This document shows positions 8,676 through 15,983 of a stretch of 64,000 nt of DNA, piece after piece. The notes beneath the pieces are model-generated. The model ran no database searches, was not told where the DNA came from, and was given only the letters and a program-made list of their open reading frames with translations. Location: NCBI GenBank assembly GCA_013289685.1, contig JABCZL010000001.1, positions 375,838 to 439,837 of the forward strand, written 5' to 3'. Source of the DNA: Acidobacteriota bacterium (GTDB lineage: Bacteria; Acidobacteriota; Terriglobia; Terriglobales; Acidobacteriaceae). Position 1 is the first letter of the stretch. Each line of letters opens with the position of its first letter. A program made the translations under genes and the position numbers.

Positions 8676-9587
8676 ATGAAAGCAGTTGTTGTCCATCAAT
8701 ATGGCGGTCCTGAAGTACTCAAGTTCGAGGAATACCCCGATCCAGTACCCGGTCCGGGCGAGGTGCTGGTGCGGGTCGCTGCCGCGAGCGTGAATCCGAT
8801 CGATTACAAGCGGCGTGCCGGATTAACCAAGGATTTTTATCCCCTCAAGTTCCCTGGCCTCATAGGAGTCGATATGGCGGGGACTGTGGTCAAGATTGGG
8901 TCGGGCGTGGAAGGCTTTTCCGTGGGCGACCAGGTGTTCGCGATGGCCGACGATACATACGCCGAACTTTGCGTCGTCAAAACCGCGTTTCTAGCGAAAG
9001 TTCCCAAGGGGCTCGATTTGATTCAGGCGGCGGCGCTACCGCTGGTGACGGTGACCGGCAACCAGCTCCTTGCGGCTACGGGAATCAAAGTGGGCCAGAC
9101 CGTTATGGTCGTAGGTGCTGTAGGAAATGTCGGGCGTTCGGCGGTGTTCACTGCGAAGGAACGCGGGGCGACCGTGATCGCGGGAGTTTTGAAGAGGCAG
9201 ATGCATATGGATGAGGCGAAGACTGTCGGCGCGGATCTAGTGGTCGCAACTGACGACGACACGGCGATTGCGAATCTTTCGCCGCTCGATGCGGTGGCGG
9301 ATACGGTCGGCGGGAGAACCGCCGAGAAGCTGATCGCCAAGGTGAAGCCGGGAGGAGTGTACGCATCGGTAGTAGGGCTGCCACAGAACGCCGCGAAGTA
9401 CCCATCCGTAAAGGTGGTACACGTATTCTCGAAATTCGACAGGAAAACACTCGAGTTCATGGCCGAAGCGGTACGAGATGGCAAGCTCGTAATCCCGATT
9501 AGCCAGAAACTGCCACTCAGTGAAGCGGCCGAGGCTCAAGCCGCGGCAGAAAAGGGCGGTACCGGAAAGATCTTGCTGGTGGCTTGA
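8676..9587 (+). CDS. NADP-dependent quinone oxidoreductase / zinc-less MDR alcohol dehydrogenase
   Basis: A 303-residue medium-chain reductase of the QOR type: N-terminal GroES-like fold (EEYPDPVPGPGEVLVRVAAASVNPIDYKRR), GVDMAGTVVKIGSGVEGFSVGDQVF, and a Rossmann fold with VVGAVGNVGRSAVFTAKERGATV. No zinc-binding Cys/His set is present. Such enzymes reduce quinones, enones or other reactive carbonyls with NADPH. The ATG at 8676 is chosen because AAGGAG lies 6 bp upstream; an upstream extension to 8637 has no support. It is probably transcribed from operator copy B together with the small gene before it. A distant paralogue lies at 12329. Confidence 0.9.
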   Translation: MKAVVVHQYGGPEVLKFEEYPDPVPGPGEVLVRVAAASVNPIDYKRRAGLTKDFYPLKFPGLIGVDMAGTVVKIGSGVEGFSVGDQVFAMADDTYAELCVVKTAFLAKVPKGLDLIQAAALPLVTVTGNQLLAATGIKVGQTVMVVGAVGNVGRSAVFTAKERGATVIAGVLKRQMHMDEAKTVGADLVVATDDDTAIANLSPLDAVADTVGGRTAEKLIAKVKPGGVYASVVGLPQNAAKYPSVKVVHVFSKFDRKTLEFMAEAVRDGKLVIPISQKLPLSEAAEAQAAAEKGGTGKILLVA

Positions 9588-9614
9588 ACTTGTTGCTGTT
9601 TATCGACAACAAAA

Positions 9615-9650
9615 GGCACCGCATGAATCACCGATACCATCGTCCAATTG
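9615..9650 (+). promoter_or_regulatory. Operator copy C of the five-copy element
   Basis: The gene-proximal part is exact (CACCGATACCATCGTCCAATTG in two joined pieces: CACCGATACC and ATCGTCCAATTG), whereas the distal half-sites are decayed (TGAATCA instead of GGTATCG). The CAATTG end lies 89 bp before the ATG of the MBL gene. The first 30 bp after the site match those after copy A in part (CTTCTG, then TTGATGAC or CTGATGAC), placing a -10-like hexamer about 21 bp downstream. Confidence 0.7.
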
Positions 9651-9739
9651 TTCGGGGGCCGACCCTTCTGCTTTGATGACGCCATGCTGCAGGTTCAATG
9701 CAGAATCTGCATTTTGGAAGCGATCGAAAGAGGTAGCAA

Positions 9740-10660
9740 ATGGACGGCAAAAATGGACTGAAAGAGACCACGCGCGTGACCGCGCCTGCAGCGTCGAACA
9801 CGCCTGAGTCGAACATACCTAAGTCGAACGAACTAAGTGTGAACGTTTTTACCGCCCCCGGAAAGGCTATGGTCGGCGAGCGGCCAAAGCCCTTCGGCGA
9901 ACCACTCGGCTTTGACCCGATCACGTCGACTTTAATCTTCGGCGAGTACGACGCGGTGCTTGTAGACGCAATGGGGACAGTGGCTGAGGCCGAGGCTCTC
10001 GCGGATTGGATTGCTCTGCACAACCGCAACCTGGAGACCATCTATATAACGCACGCCCATTTCGACCACTTCTACGGTCTCAGCATTCTGCTCGACCGTT
10101 TCCCGGGCGCTCGGGCAATAGCAACGCCCAAGACGGTGAACGCCATGCAGATGTCTTTCACTCCGGTAGTGGAGCGGCTAGCTCGCCGGATGTTTCCTGG
10201 GCAAGTGCCAACCAAGTTGGTTCCACCTGAGCCCTATGAGCCCGACACGTTCACTCTCGAGGGTCACGTATTGCGCATTATCGAGCAGGGCCGCACCGAT
10301 AGTCCAGATTCGACTTCTCTATACGTTCCATCGATCGGCCTGCTCGTCGCCGGCGACGTTGTGTACAACCAATGCCGCATGTACGTCGGCGACACCACCC
10401 CCGAGAGCCGAAAGAATTGGATCGCGGACCTGGACCGGCTAGCAGCGCTGAACCCGACGATGGTCGTCGCCGGTCACAAGAAGCCGGGCGCGCCCGACTC
10501 TCCCTCGACGATCCAGGACACCAAGCGTTACCTGCAAGACTTCGATCGGCTGCAGAAAACCGCGAAGTCCGACCAGGAGCTGTTCGATCAGATGACGGAG
10601 CTGTACCCGCATTGGGTGGCCAATCAGTCGTGGCTGATGTTCGGATTCCCAGGGGCATAA
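9740..10660 (+). CDS. MBL-fold metallo-hydrolase
   Basis: A 306-residue metallo-beta-lactamase-fold hydrolase. The metal motif HxHxDH is HAHFDH at 105-110, AGDVVYN carries the bridging Asp, and VVAGHKKPGAP carries the last metal His. It probably binds two zinc or iron ions. The substrate could be a thioester, lactone or phosphodiester; the sequence does not decide. The first 30 residues are low-complexity and may be disordered. It is the first gene after operator copy C and is followed by DJ-1, VOC and quinone oxidoreductase genes, all of which occur in methylglyoxal or electrophile handling. Its last 13 residues are repeated as a relic at 11594. Confidence 0.9.
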   Translation: MDGKNGLKETTRVTAPAASNTPESNIPKSNELSVNVFTAPGKAMVGERPKPFGEPLGFDPITSTLIFGEYDAVLVDAMGTVAEAEALADWIALHNRNLETIYITHAHFDHFYGLSILLDRFPGARAIATPKTVNAMQMSFTPVVERLARRMFPGQVPTKLVPPEPYEPDTFTLEGHVLRIIEQGRTDSPDSTSLYVPSIGLLVAGDVVYNQCRMYVGDTTPESRKNWIADLDRLAALNPTMVVAGHKKPGAPDSPSTIQDTKRYLQDFDRLQKTAKSDQELFDQMTELYPHWVANQSWLMFGFPGA

Positions 10661-10769
10661 CTCGCATCAACCGCGGTAGCCGGTCCTTACGCACTTTGGA
10701 GGAAGCGGCGGACGACGAGCTGGTTCATATTCAGGAGAGCAGAATTCGATTTCAAAAAGGAGAACAACG

Positions 10770-11582
10770 ATGACAACTAAAGGAAAAATCTTAGTGCTGG
10801 TATCGAGCGGTCGCGGTTTGCCCTTGAAGGATGGCAAGGTTTATACCGGCGCAGGCTACTACCTCAACGAGCTCACGGTTCCGGTTCGCGCCCTGATGAA
10901 GGAGGGCTACGAAATCACTTTCGCCAACCCCAAAGGCAACGCGCCCCAAGTGGATGTGCATTCAGAGGTCGCCGATTTCTTCGGCGGGGACGCGGCCAAG
11001 CTTCAGGACTATATGCTATTCCGCGACGGCCTGACCGGGCTCAGAGATCCAACTCGTATCGCGGATGTCATCGCATCGGGCCTGGATCAATATGACGCTG
11101 TTTTCGTCCCCGGCGGCCACGGCCCGATGATCGATCTTCTCGATGATCCCGACGCCGGCACCGTGATGAGACATTTTCATAAAACATCCAAACCTACGGC
11201 AGTGCTCTGCCATGGGCCCATTTCACTTCTCTCGGCGCTTCCGAATTCGAAGGAGGTGGTCGCCGCGCTGGCGGCGGGCGATGCCGCCGGAGCGCACGCA
11301 AAGGCTCAAGGCTGGATCTATTCCGGATATAAGATGACTATCTTTTCGACAGCGGAAGAGCAGCAGCGCGAACCGCTTGAGATTGAGGGTAAGGTTCTCT
11401 TCTACCCGGACTTCGCCTTGCGTACGGCGGGCGGTGACGTAAGTGTGCTCGCTCCGTGGACGAGCTATGTCGTTCAAGATCGCGAGCTGATCTCGGGTCA
11501 GAACCCCTTCTCTGATCAAGCGCTTCTGAACCTTCTTCTACCGGCACTCAGTAAGAAGAAGAAAGTGGTTTCAGCGGCATGA
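10770..11582 (+). CDS. DJ-1/PfpI-family protein (Hsp31-like glyoxalase/deglycase type)
   Basis: A 270-residue protein with the DJ-1/PfpI fold: KILVLVSSG near the start, DAVFVPGGHGPMIDL (109-123), and the nucleophile elbow AVLCHGP with Cys147-His148. DRELISGQNPFS is the C-terminal family signature. The length and the insertion after the first strand match class I Hsp31-like proteins, which act as cofactor-free glyoxalases or chaperones. An AAAAGGAGAAC ribosome site lies just before the ATG. It sits between the MBL and VOC genes; all three families are found in methylglyoxal detoxification, which supports a carbonyl-stress role by context only. Confidence 0.9.
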   Translation: MTTKGKILVLVSSGRGLPLKDGKVYTGAGYYLNELTVPVRALMKEGYEITFANPKGNAPQVDVHSEVADFFGGDAAKLQDYMLFRDGLTGLRDPTRIADVIASGLDQYDAVFVPGGHGPMIDLLDDPDAGTVMRHFHKTSKPTAVLCHGPISLLSALPNSKEVVAALAAGDAAGAHAKAQGWIYSGYKMTIFSTAEEQQREPLEIEGKVLFYPDFALRTAGGDVSVLAPWTSYVVQDRELISGQNPFSDQALLNLLLPALSKKKKVVSAA

Positions 11583-11593
11583 GAATCGGGGAC

Positions 11594-11655
11594 GCCAATC
11601 AGTCGTGGCTGATGTTCGGATTCCCGCAGCCATAAGCCACATCAACCGCTGAAGC
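11594..11655 (+). repeat. Duplicated 3' end of the MBL gene (relic)
   Basis: This stretch repeats 10619-10681 almost base for base. It contains the codons for the MBL C-terminus (ANQSWLMFGFP), a TAA stop at 11633-11635, and the following CATCAACCGC. It lies right after the DJ-1 stop codon and has no upstream reading frame. It is best read as the scar of a tandem duplication of an MBL-containing segment with loss of most of the second copy. Confidence 0.85.
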
Positions 11656-11700
11656 GAATGAATAAGCGGATGAGTACTCTTTATCGGATTGGAGACTTCC

Positions 11701-12147
11701 ATGAGCAACGTACAAATCGAACAAAAGAGCTATGAGATGCCCCCGAAGGAAGGGATCAGCATCGCGCATTTTCTCACCGTCGCCGACGTCAACCGCTCGG
11801 CTCACTACTACGAAAAGGTCTTTGGCGCTCGCATTCTGACCATGGGTGACGGCAACGCGCCTCCGTACCTTCAACTGGCGAATATCTGGATGATTCTGAA
11901 CGTTGGGGGCGGACCGACCCCGGACAAGCCGACGGTAACGCTCAGCGTCCCCGACCCCAATCACATCAACAGCTTTATGAATTTCCGGGTTGCGGATATT
12001 CAAGCCTGCTACAAATTATGGAAAAGTCGAGGAGCGGAGTTCATTACCGAGCCGATCCCCAAGTACGGCGAGATACGCTGCTACATCCGCGATCCTGACG
12101 GCTACATCATCGAAGTCGGACAGAGCACCGATCTCACCTACGGTTAA
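11701..12147 (+). CDS. VOC-family (glyoxalase/bleomycin-resistance fold) protein
   Basis: A 148-residue VOC protein: SIAHFLTVADVNRSAHYYEKVFGARIL gives the first beta-alpha-beta unit, and IRCYIRDPDGYIIEVGQS the last strand with the metal-binding Glu. The family includes glyoxalase I-like lyases, dioxygenases and binding proteins; the specific reaction is unknown. The ATG at 11701 is chosen because GGAG lies 6 bp upstream; an upstream TTG at 11689 would overlap that site. It follows the MBL-tail relic and precedes a quinone oxidoreductase in the unit that starts at operator copy C. Confidence 0.88.
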   Translation: MSNVQIEQKSYEMPPKEGISIAHFLTVADVNRSAHYYEKVFGARILTMGDGNAPPYLQLANIWMILNVGGGPTPDKPTVTLSVPDPNHINSFMNFRVADIQACYKLWKSRGAEFITEPIPKYGEIRCYIRDPDGYIIEVGQSTDLTYG

Positions 12148-12328
12148 CAGATGGGGGCCCACGCTCCCACTCGTGAAGAGGGGAATCTGCGGACGGGAAA
12201 TCGGGGGACGGACGGGTGGAGTGCACACCACACGTCGGTCCCCGTTTTATCCGCCTTGCTATCGCGGTCGTCTTTTAGCTTCGGATGAATCGGCTTTCAA
12301 GCGTCTTCAAGGCAGGGAGAAATTGGCT

Positions 12329-13243
12329 GTGAAAGCAGCGAGGATTCATAGCTTCGGGCCGCCCGACGTCGTGGTGGTCGAGGATGTGCCGATGCCGTCG
12401 CCGGGACCCAACGAAGTTCTGGTGCGCGTGATGGCCGCGGGCGTCGCTCCCTGGGACGCCATCATCCGTGAGGGCAAGAGCAAGGTGAGCCCGCAACCTC
12501 CGCTCACTCTCGGTTCGGACCTCTCCGGTGTCATCGAGAAGGTCGGCCCCGGCGTAACGGGCTTCGCGCCGACCGACGAAGTCTATGGCGTCACCAATCC
12601 GCAGTTCTGTGGCGCCCAAGCCGAGTTCGCCGCGGCCATGTCCAGGATGGTCGCCCGCAAACCGCAATCGCTGAATCACGTAGAAGCGGCATCGGCTCCC
12701 GTCATTGCGGTAACCGCCTGGCAAATGCTGTTCCAGTATGCAGAGGCGATGCGCGGACAAACGGTACTGGTCGTCGGAGCCGCGGGGAACGTCGGAGCCT
12801 ACGCCGTACAAATGGCCGTAGACGCCGGAATCCAGGTTGTTGCCATCGCCCACCTCGACGACGAGGACCTGCTCCGATCATTGGGCGTGAAATCCATCAT
12901 CGACTCGAGCAAGCCCGCATTCGAGCAGGACCTCCCACAGGTGGATGCTATCCTCGACACGGTCGGGGGCAGTACGTTTCAACGCTGCGTCGCTGCGCTG
13001 AAACCGGGAGGCAAACTCGTCACCTCGGTCTCGACGCAGCCGCTCCCAGCAGAAGCAATTTTCTTCTACGCTGAGGTGACCACCGCGCGCCTGCAGACAC
13101 TCACATCATTATTTGACGCGGGCAGAATCACAGCGCGGGTGGGCTCAATCCTGCCGCTTTCGGAGGCGCGCCAGGCGCAACGCATGCTTGCGGGCGCACC
13201 CCACAAGTCCGGCAAGATCGTACTGCAGATCGGGCACCCGTAG
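12329..13243 (+). CDS. NADP-dependent quinone oxidoreductase-like protein
   Basis: A 304-residue MDR-superfamily reductase: AARIHSFGPPDVVVVEDVP at the start, PGPNEVLVRVMAAGVAPWDAI, GSDLSGVIEKVGPGVTGFAPTDEVYG, and the nucleotide motif VVGAAGNVGAYAVQMAVDAG. There are no zinc ligands. The GTG at 12329 is chosen with AGGGAG 9 bp upstream; TTG 12323 is an alternative, and the long upstream extension overlaps the VOC gene and is not credible. It is the last intact gene of the unit and is followed by a VOC relic. It is the second such reductase in the island (see 8676), in line with repeated recruitment of electrophile reductases. Confidence 0.88.
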   Translation: MKAARIHSFGPPDVVVVEDVPMPSPGPNEVLVRVMAAGVAPWDAIIREGKSKVSPQPPLTLGSDLSGVIEKVGPGVTGFAPTDEVYGVTNPQFCGAQAEFAAAMSRMVARKPQSLNHVEAASAPVIAVTAWQMLFQYAEAMRGQTVLVVGAAGNVGAYAVQMAVDAGIQVVAIAHLDDEDLLRSLGVKSIIDSSKPAFEQDLPQVDAILDTVGGSTFQRCVAALKPGGKLVTSVSTQPLPAEAIFFYAEVTTARLQTLTSLFDAGRITARVGSILPLSEARQAQRMLAGAPHKSGKIVLQIGHP

Positions 13244-13287
13244 CAGCACCTCCTGCGCGGCTTAATATGAATCGCGGCACACCTTGA

Positions 13288-13407
13288 GCGAACCGTTTCT
13301 CCATTCGAATCGAAAGGACGGATGAATCCTGCAGTCGCTTTGCCTGGATCTATCACTCGGATGGGAACAAGATTGAGCTCTGGCAGCCGCTGCGCGAAAA
13401 GCTCTAA
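13288..13407 (+). pseudogene. Relic of a second VOC gene (C-terminus)
   Basis: A frame of 39 codons ending with TAA at 13405-13407 reads RFAWIYHSDGNKIELWQPL, the final strand motif of VOC proteins including the metal Glu. A TGA closes the frame upstream at 13285-13287, and there is no start or ribosome site. The sequence is unlike the VOC gene at 11701, so it derives from another family member and not a recent copy. Confidence 0.7.
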
Positions 13408-13434
13408 CTTCAGCACCAAGCGTTCATCGATGGA

Positions 13435-13908
13435 TCATCCCAGTAACTGGCCGGCGAACCAGTAATCGACACTGAACTTTCCCGGACCAGAGCAGATCAG
13501 CCAGATAAAGAAGAGTATGTACAGGACTTCCGGAAGGTAGAGGAAATCGTCGAGCCAGTTAAGAGGCGAAAGTCCTTTGGGCAGGGTGGAAAGCGCGCTG
13601 GTTAGGGTTGCGACAGTCATATCGATCAATAACGCCACACTGGCCGGGCTCGAAAGGAACCCAACGACCACCAGGGATCCGCAAACGAACTCGACACCCG
13701 CAACGAAATAAGCCGTCTGGCTGGGAAACGGAACGTTGGCCTTAACGAGCGTGTCGTAGACAGGTTTCGTGCCGCCGGTGATAAACAATTTGTTTGCCCC
13801 GGAGATCGCGAAGAATAGCCCGATCGAAACGCGTACCACCAGGATGGCAAACTGTTCCACATCACTGCTACCCAGCAGCGCCATCTGGACCAACCGTTTC
13901 CAATCCAT
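13435..13908 (-). CDS. DoxX-family membrane protein
   Basis: A 157-residue DoxX protein with four predicted membrane segments: VEQFAILVVRVSIGLFFAISGANKL, YFVAGVEFVCGSLVVVGFL, SVALLIDMTVATLTSAL and LYLPEVLYILFFIWLICSG. DoxX proteins are linked in other bacteria to quinone-dependent oxidation and to oxidative-stress complexes. The ATG at 13908 (MDWKRL) is chosen because GGAGGGACAAGAG precedes it; the longer frame overlaps the SnoaL gene. It ends a leftward unit that begins with the 83-residue gene at 14663 and operator copy D. Confidence 0.87.
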   Translation of the reverse strand: MDWKRLVQMALLGSSDVEQFAILVVRVSIGLFFAISGANKLFITGGTKPVYDTLVKANVPFPSQTAYFVAGVEFVCGSLVVVGFLSSPASVALLIDMTVATLTSALSTLPKGLSPLNWLDDFLYLPEVLYILFFIWLICSGPGKFSVDYWFAGQLLG

Positions 13909-13942
13909 CTCTTGTCCCTCCACCGAATCTCGAGCTCCGGGA

Positions 13943-14362
13943 TTATGCGTCCATCCGTTCGACCCACTGAGCGCGCCATGCGGGAGCCACGAATGGATCC
14001 GCAAAGTACTGCGTTTCCCGCGCAATCTTGTCGTCCCTGAACTCCATGATGCTCACGGTGTAGGACGGTTTGCCGTCATATGTCAGGATGAATTCGGTGA
14101 CCCACAAATCACCGCCGCCAATGATCCGTTGGACCGTAAACCGCTTCTTGCTCGGCTGACTAGCGCGTTGGCACTGTATGTTGTGGCGACCGCGGGTTCG
14201 CTCGCCGGACTGCGGGTAGTCCAGCACCGCGTCGTCGTGATAGATGAGGTGCTCTGTCTCAAAATCGTTGGCGTCGGATGCCGCCCAATGCTGATCCAGT
14301 GCCCCACGGATCTCTTGATCTCGCGCTCCAGAACACTGCTCTGTCTTTTGTTGATCGGTCAT
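13943..14362 (-). CDS. SnoaL-like (NTF2-fold) protein
   Basis: A 139-residue protein of the SnoaL/NTF2 type: DQEIRGALDQHWAASDANDFETEHLIYHDDAVLDYPQSGER, then GRHNIQ, and a C-terminal MEFRDDKIARETQYFADPF. The last motif is common to many bacterial proteins annotated as nuclear transport factor 2 family. The fold binds small hydrophobic molecules and in some members isomerises or hydrolyses them; activity here is unknown. GAGGG precedes the ATG. It lies between DoxX and the small tail-motif protein, all in the same direction. Confidence 0.85.
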   Translation of the reverse strand: MTDQQKTEQCSGARDQEIRGALDQHWAASDANDFETEHLIYHDDAVLDYPQSGERTRGRHNIQCQRASQPSKKRFTVQRIIGGGDLWVTEFILTYDGKPSYTVSIMEFRDDKIARETQYFADPFVAPAWRAQWVERMDA

Positions 14363-14411
14363 CTTGAGCCCTCAATTTGACAACAAGCTAAATGCTTTAG
14401 CCAGGGACCGA

Positions 14412-14663
14412 CTAAGGTTGGAACCCGTCCGCCATCCACTTGGCGAATAGTTCAATCCGAGATTGCTGCCAAGGGCCTTCTCCTTTTGGTGGTGGGGGCG
14501 GCATTACGGCGCCACCGATTCCACGAATGCGATCGTAGATGGCGCCAGCGTGCTTTTTGACGTCATCGTAACTTCCCAGGTTGAACGCCTTGCTCATGGC
14601 GTGAATGTCTCGCTCCGTAAAGAGCGGGCGAATGTCCATTTGAAAGCTCGTCGTTTTCGTCAT
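14412..14663 (-). CDS. Small hypothetical protein with a WMADGFQP tail
   Basis: An 83-residue protein (MDIRPLFTERDIHAMSKAFNLGSYDDV, then VMPPPPPKGEGPW and IELFAKWMADGFQP). The pattern DIRPLFT.RDI ... MPP ... GPW ... F..WM.DGF.P resembles the C-terminal part of cytochrome c-like Acidobacteria proteins, but no CxxCH heme motif is present. It is therefore probably a heme-less relative of unknown role. GAGG lies 5 bp before the ATG. It is the first gene of a leftward unit, with operator copy D 225 bp upstream. Confidence 0.6.
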   Translation of the reverse strand: MTKTTSFQMDIRPLFTERDIHAMSKAFNLGSYDDVKKHAGAIYDRIRGIGGAVMPPPPPKGEGPWQQSRIELFAKWMADGFQP

Positions 14664-14887
14664 TGCGCCTCACAGGGATCAGATTATGCGGATGTTGAGG
14701 TCTCCTTCGTGAATCCAAAACTTCCTTTCTCTCGACGTCAGGGTAGAGGCTGTTCATTTCAAGTTTGAACCGAAGATTTAACATAACGTCTGATTGGCCC
14801 AACGCAGACGCCTTGCAATCAAGGAACGTCAAAGATGCCCTCGCGACATATAACTGTCGCCATTTAGCCAAAACAAAACGGGCCGCG

Positions 14888-14923
14888 CAATTGGACGATG
14901 GTATCGCCCATACTTTCGTATCG
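14888..14923 (-). promoter_or_regulatory. Operator copy D of the five-copy element
   Basis: On the minus strand the site reads CGATACGAAAGTATG, GG, then CGATACC and ATCGTCCAATTG. The CAATTG end points to the leftward gene at 14663, and a -10-like CTAAAT lies 20 bp beyond it at 14862-14867. The gap to the ATG is 225 bp, the longest of the five, which implies a long leader or a second start site. It faces away from copy E, 95 bp to the right. Confidence 0.75.
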
Positions 14924-15018
14924 ACTGCCGTGTCTTCATGCCTGAGGCATACGATTTTCCTCCTTCCATCTAGTCCTGAACATCGATCAAAGCGAAGGAA
15001 AACAGCCTCCCGCACACT

Positions 15019-15054
15019 TGATACGAAGGTATCGTCGATACCATCGTCTAATTG
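15019..15054 (+). promoter_or_regulatory. Operator copy E of the five-copy element
   Basis: This is the most symmetrical copy: GGTATCG-T-CGATACC is a perfect 7-1-7 palindrome, preceded by TGATACGAA and followed by ATCGTCTAATTG. The end of the site lies 91 bp before the P460 start codon. A -10-like CTTAAT lies 21 bp downstream at 15076-15081. The P460 gene has its own AAGGAG ribosome site. Confidence 0.78.
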
Positions 15055-15145
15055 CTTTCTTTCCCTCACGTCTGGCTTAATTGCAATCGTTCAAGATGTA
15101 CGTTGATCGAGCTTAGGACGCCCTTTTTGTGAAGGAGAATACACC

Positions 15146-15754
15146 ATGTCTGAACTTGTGACGAAATCTGTGGCGCAAGAACAACAAGAACCGAAGATAG
15201 AAACACGCACCGTTGTGGAACGTATTGGCCGCTTTACCATCGTTGCGACAGCCGTCGCAGTGCTCGCCGTCCTCGTCGCCACGGCCGTTTACGCACAGGA
15301 CAAGTACTCGCTGAAATCTCCGAGTGGAATCGCGTTCTCCGACTTCAGGGGATACGAGGACTGGTCGGTGGTCTCTTCCGCCCGGACCGACGAAATACTC
15401 AAGGTGATCGTCGCCAATCCGACGATGATCAAGGCGTTCAAGGCCGGCGTTCCGGGCAACAGCCAGACTTTCCCGGAGGGCTCCATGATCGTGAAACTCC
15501 AGTGGAAGCTGAAAAAGAGTACGGAGGCCCCGTTCGTCGTCGAGGTGCCCGACGTCTATTCCCAGGCTTTCGTCATGGAAAAGGACAGCAAGAGATTTTC
15601 GAAAAGCGGCGGGTGGGGATACGCGGTGTTCAACTACGACGCTCCATCGGATACGTTCTCGGCCGATCCCAAAAGCCTCTCTGACTGCGGATACGCGTGC
15701 CACACACCAGTGAAGGCGAAGGACTACATCTTCCACCCGTACCAGAAGCGTTGA
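15146..15754 (+). CDS. Cytochrome P460-family protein with a CxxxCH motif
   Basis: A 202-residue exported or membrane-anchored protein. An N-terminal hydrophobic segment (about 31-50) ending ATAVYAQ is followed by a P460 fold: FRGYEDWSVVSSARTD, GVPGNSQTFPEGSMIVKLQWK and VFNYDAPSDT. The heme-binding site is CGYACH (181-186), three residues between the cysteines instead of two. Lys117 lies in the strand that in P460 enzymes carries the heme-cross-linking Lys, but its role here is not proven. Family members oxidise hydroxylamine or bind NO. It has its own promoter with operator copy E and faces away from the leftward unit at 14663. Confidence 0.87.
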   Translation: MSELVTKSVAQEQQEPKIETRTVVERIGRFTIVATAVAVLAVLVATAVYAQDKYSLKSPSGIAFSDFRGYEDWSVVSSARTDEILKVIVANPTMIKAFKAGVPGNSQTFPEGSMIVKLQWKLKKSTEAPFVVEVPDVYSQAFVMEKDSKRFSKSGGWGYAVFNYDAPSDTFSADPKSLSDCGYACHTPVKAKDYIFHPYQKR

Positions 15755-15983
15755 ACCGTGCCTGCCCCGAGATTAAGTACAGCGGCAAGATGAAGTTCCT
15801 GCGGAACGCGCCCAACGTGCGCCACGAGCCTGAGGACACCGTCCAGTAGGATGGTGCTAGCGGCGCCCGGGCGTGTCACCCTGGCAAGTGGCGGCGAGAC
15901 GCTGCTACGAGAGCCGCCGGAACGCGCCCGGAACGAAGTCGAAGCGACGCGCGTGCCGCCTCTATGCTACAGTTTCCCTCTTC
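15755..15983 (+). other. Intergenic stretch with a possible coding relic
   Basis: After the P460 stop, a frame shifted by one reads CPEIKYSGKMKFLRNAPN and ends with TAG at 15847-15849. The codon pattern looks protein-like, but there is no start, and no family is recognised. The rest holds no hairpin or repeat that stands out. Confidence 0.3.

Noticed and set aside
11990-12328. N-terminal extension of the quinone oxidoreductase at 12329
   Set aside because: It overlaps the VOC gene in another frame and then runs through noncoding sequence; the conserved protein start is at 12329.
14563-15069. 168-codon minus-strand frame across operator copies D and E
   Set aside because: It reads through both operator copies and gives related peptides from each (KQLDDGI.DTFVSS, SNCAARFV), which shows it is a shadow of the repeats.
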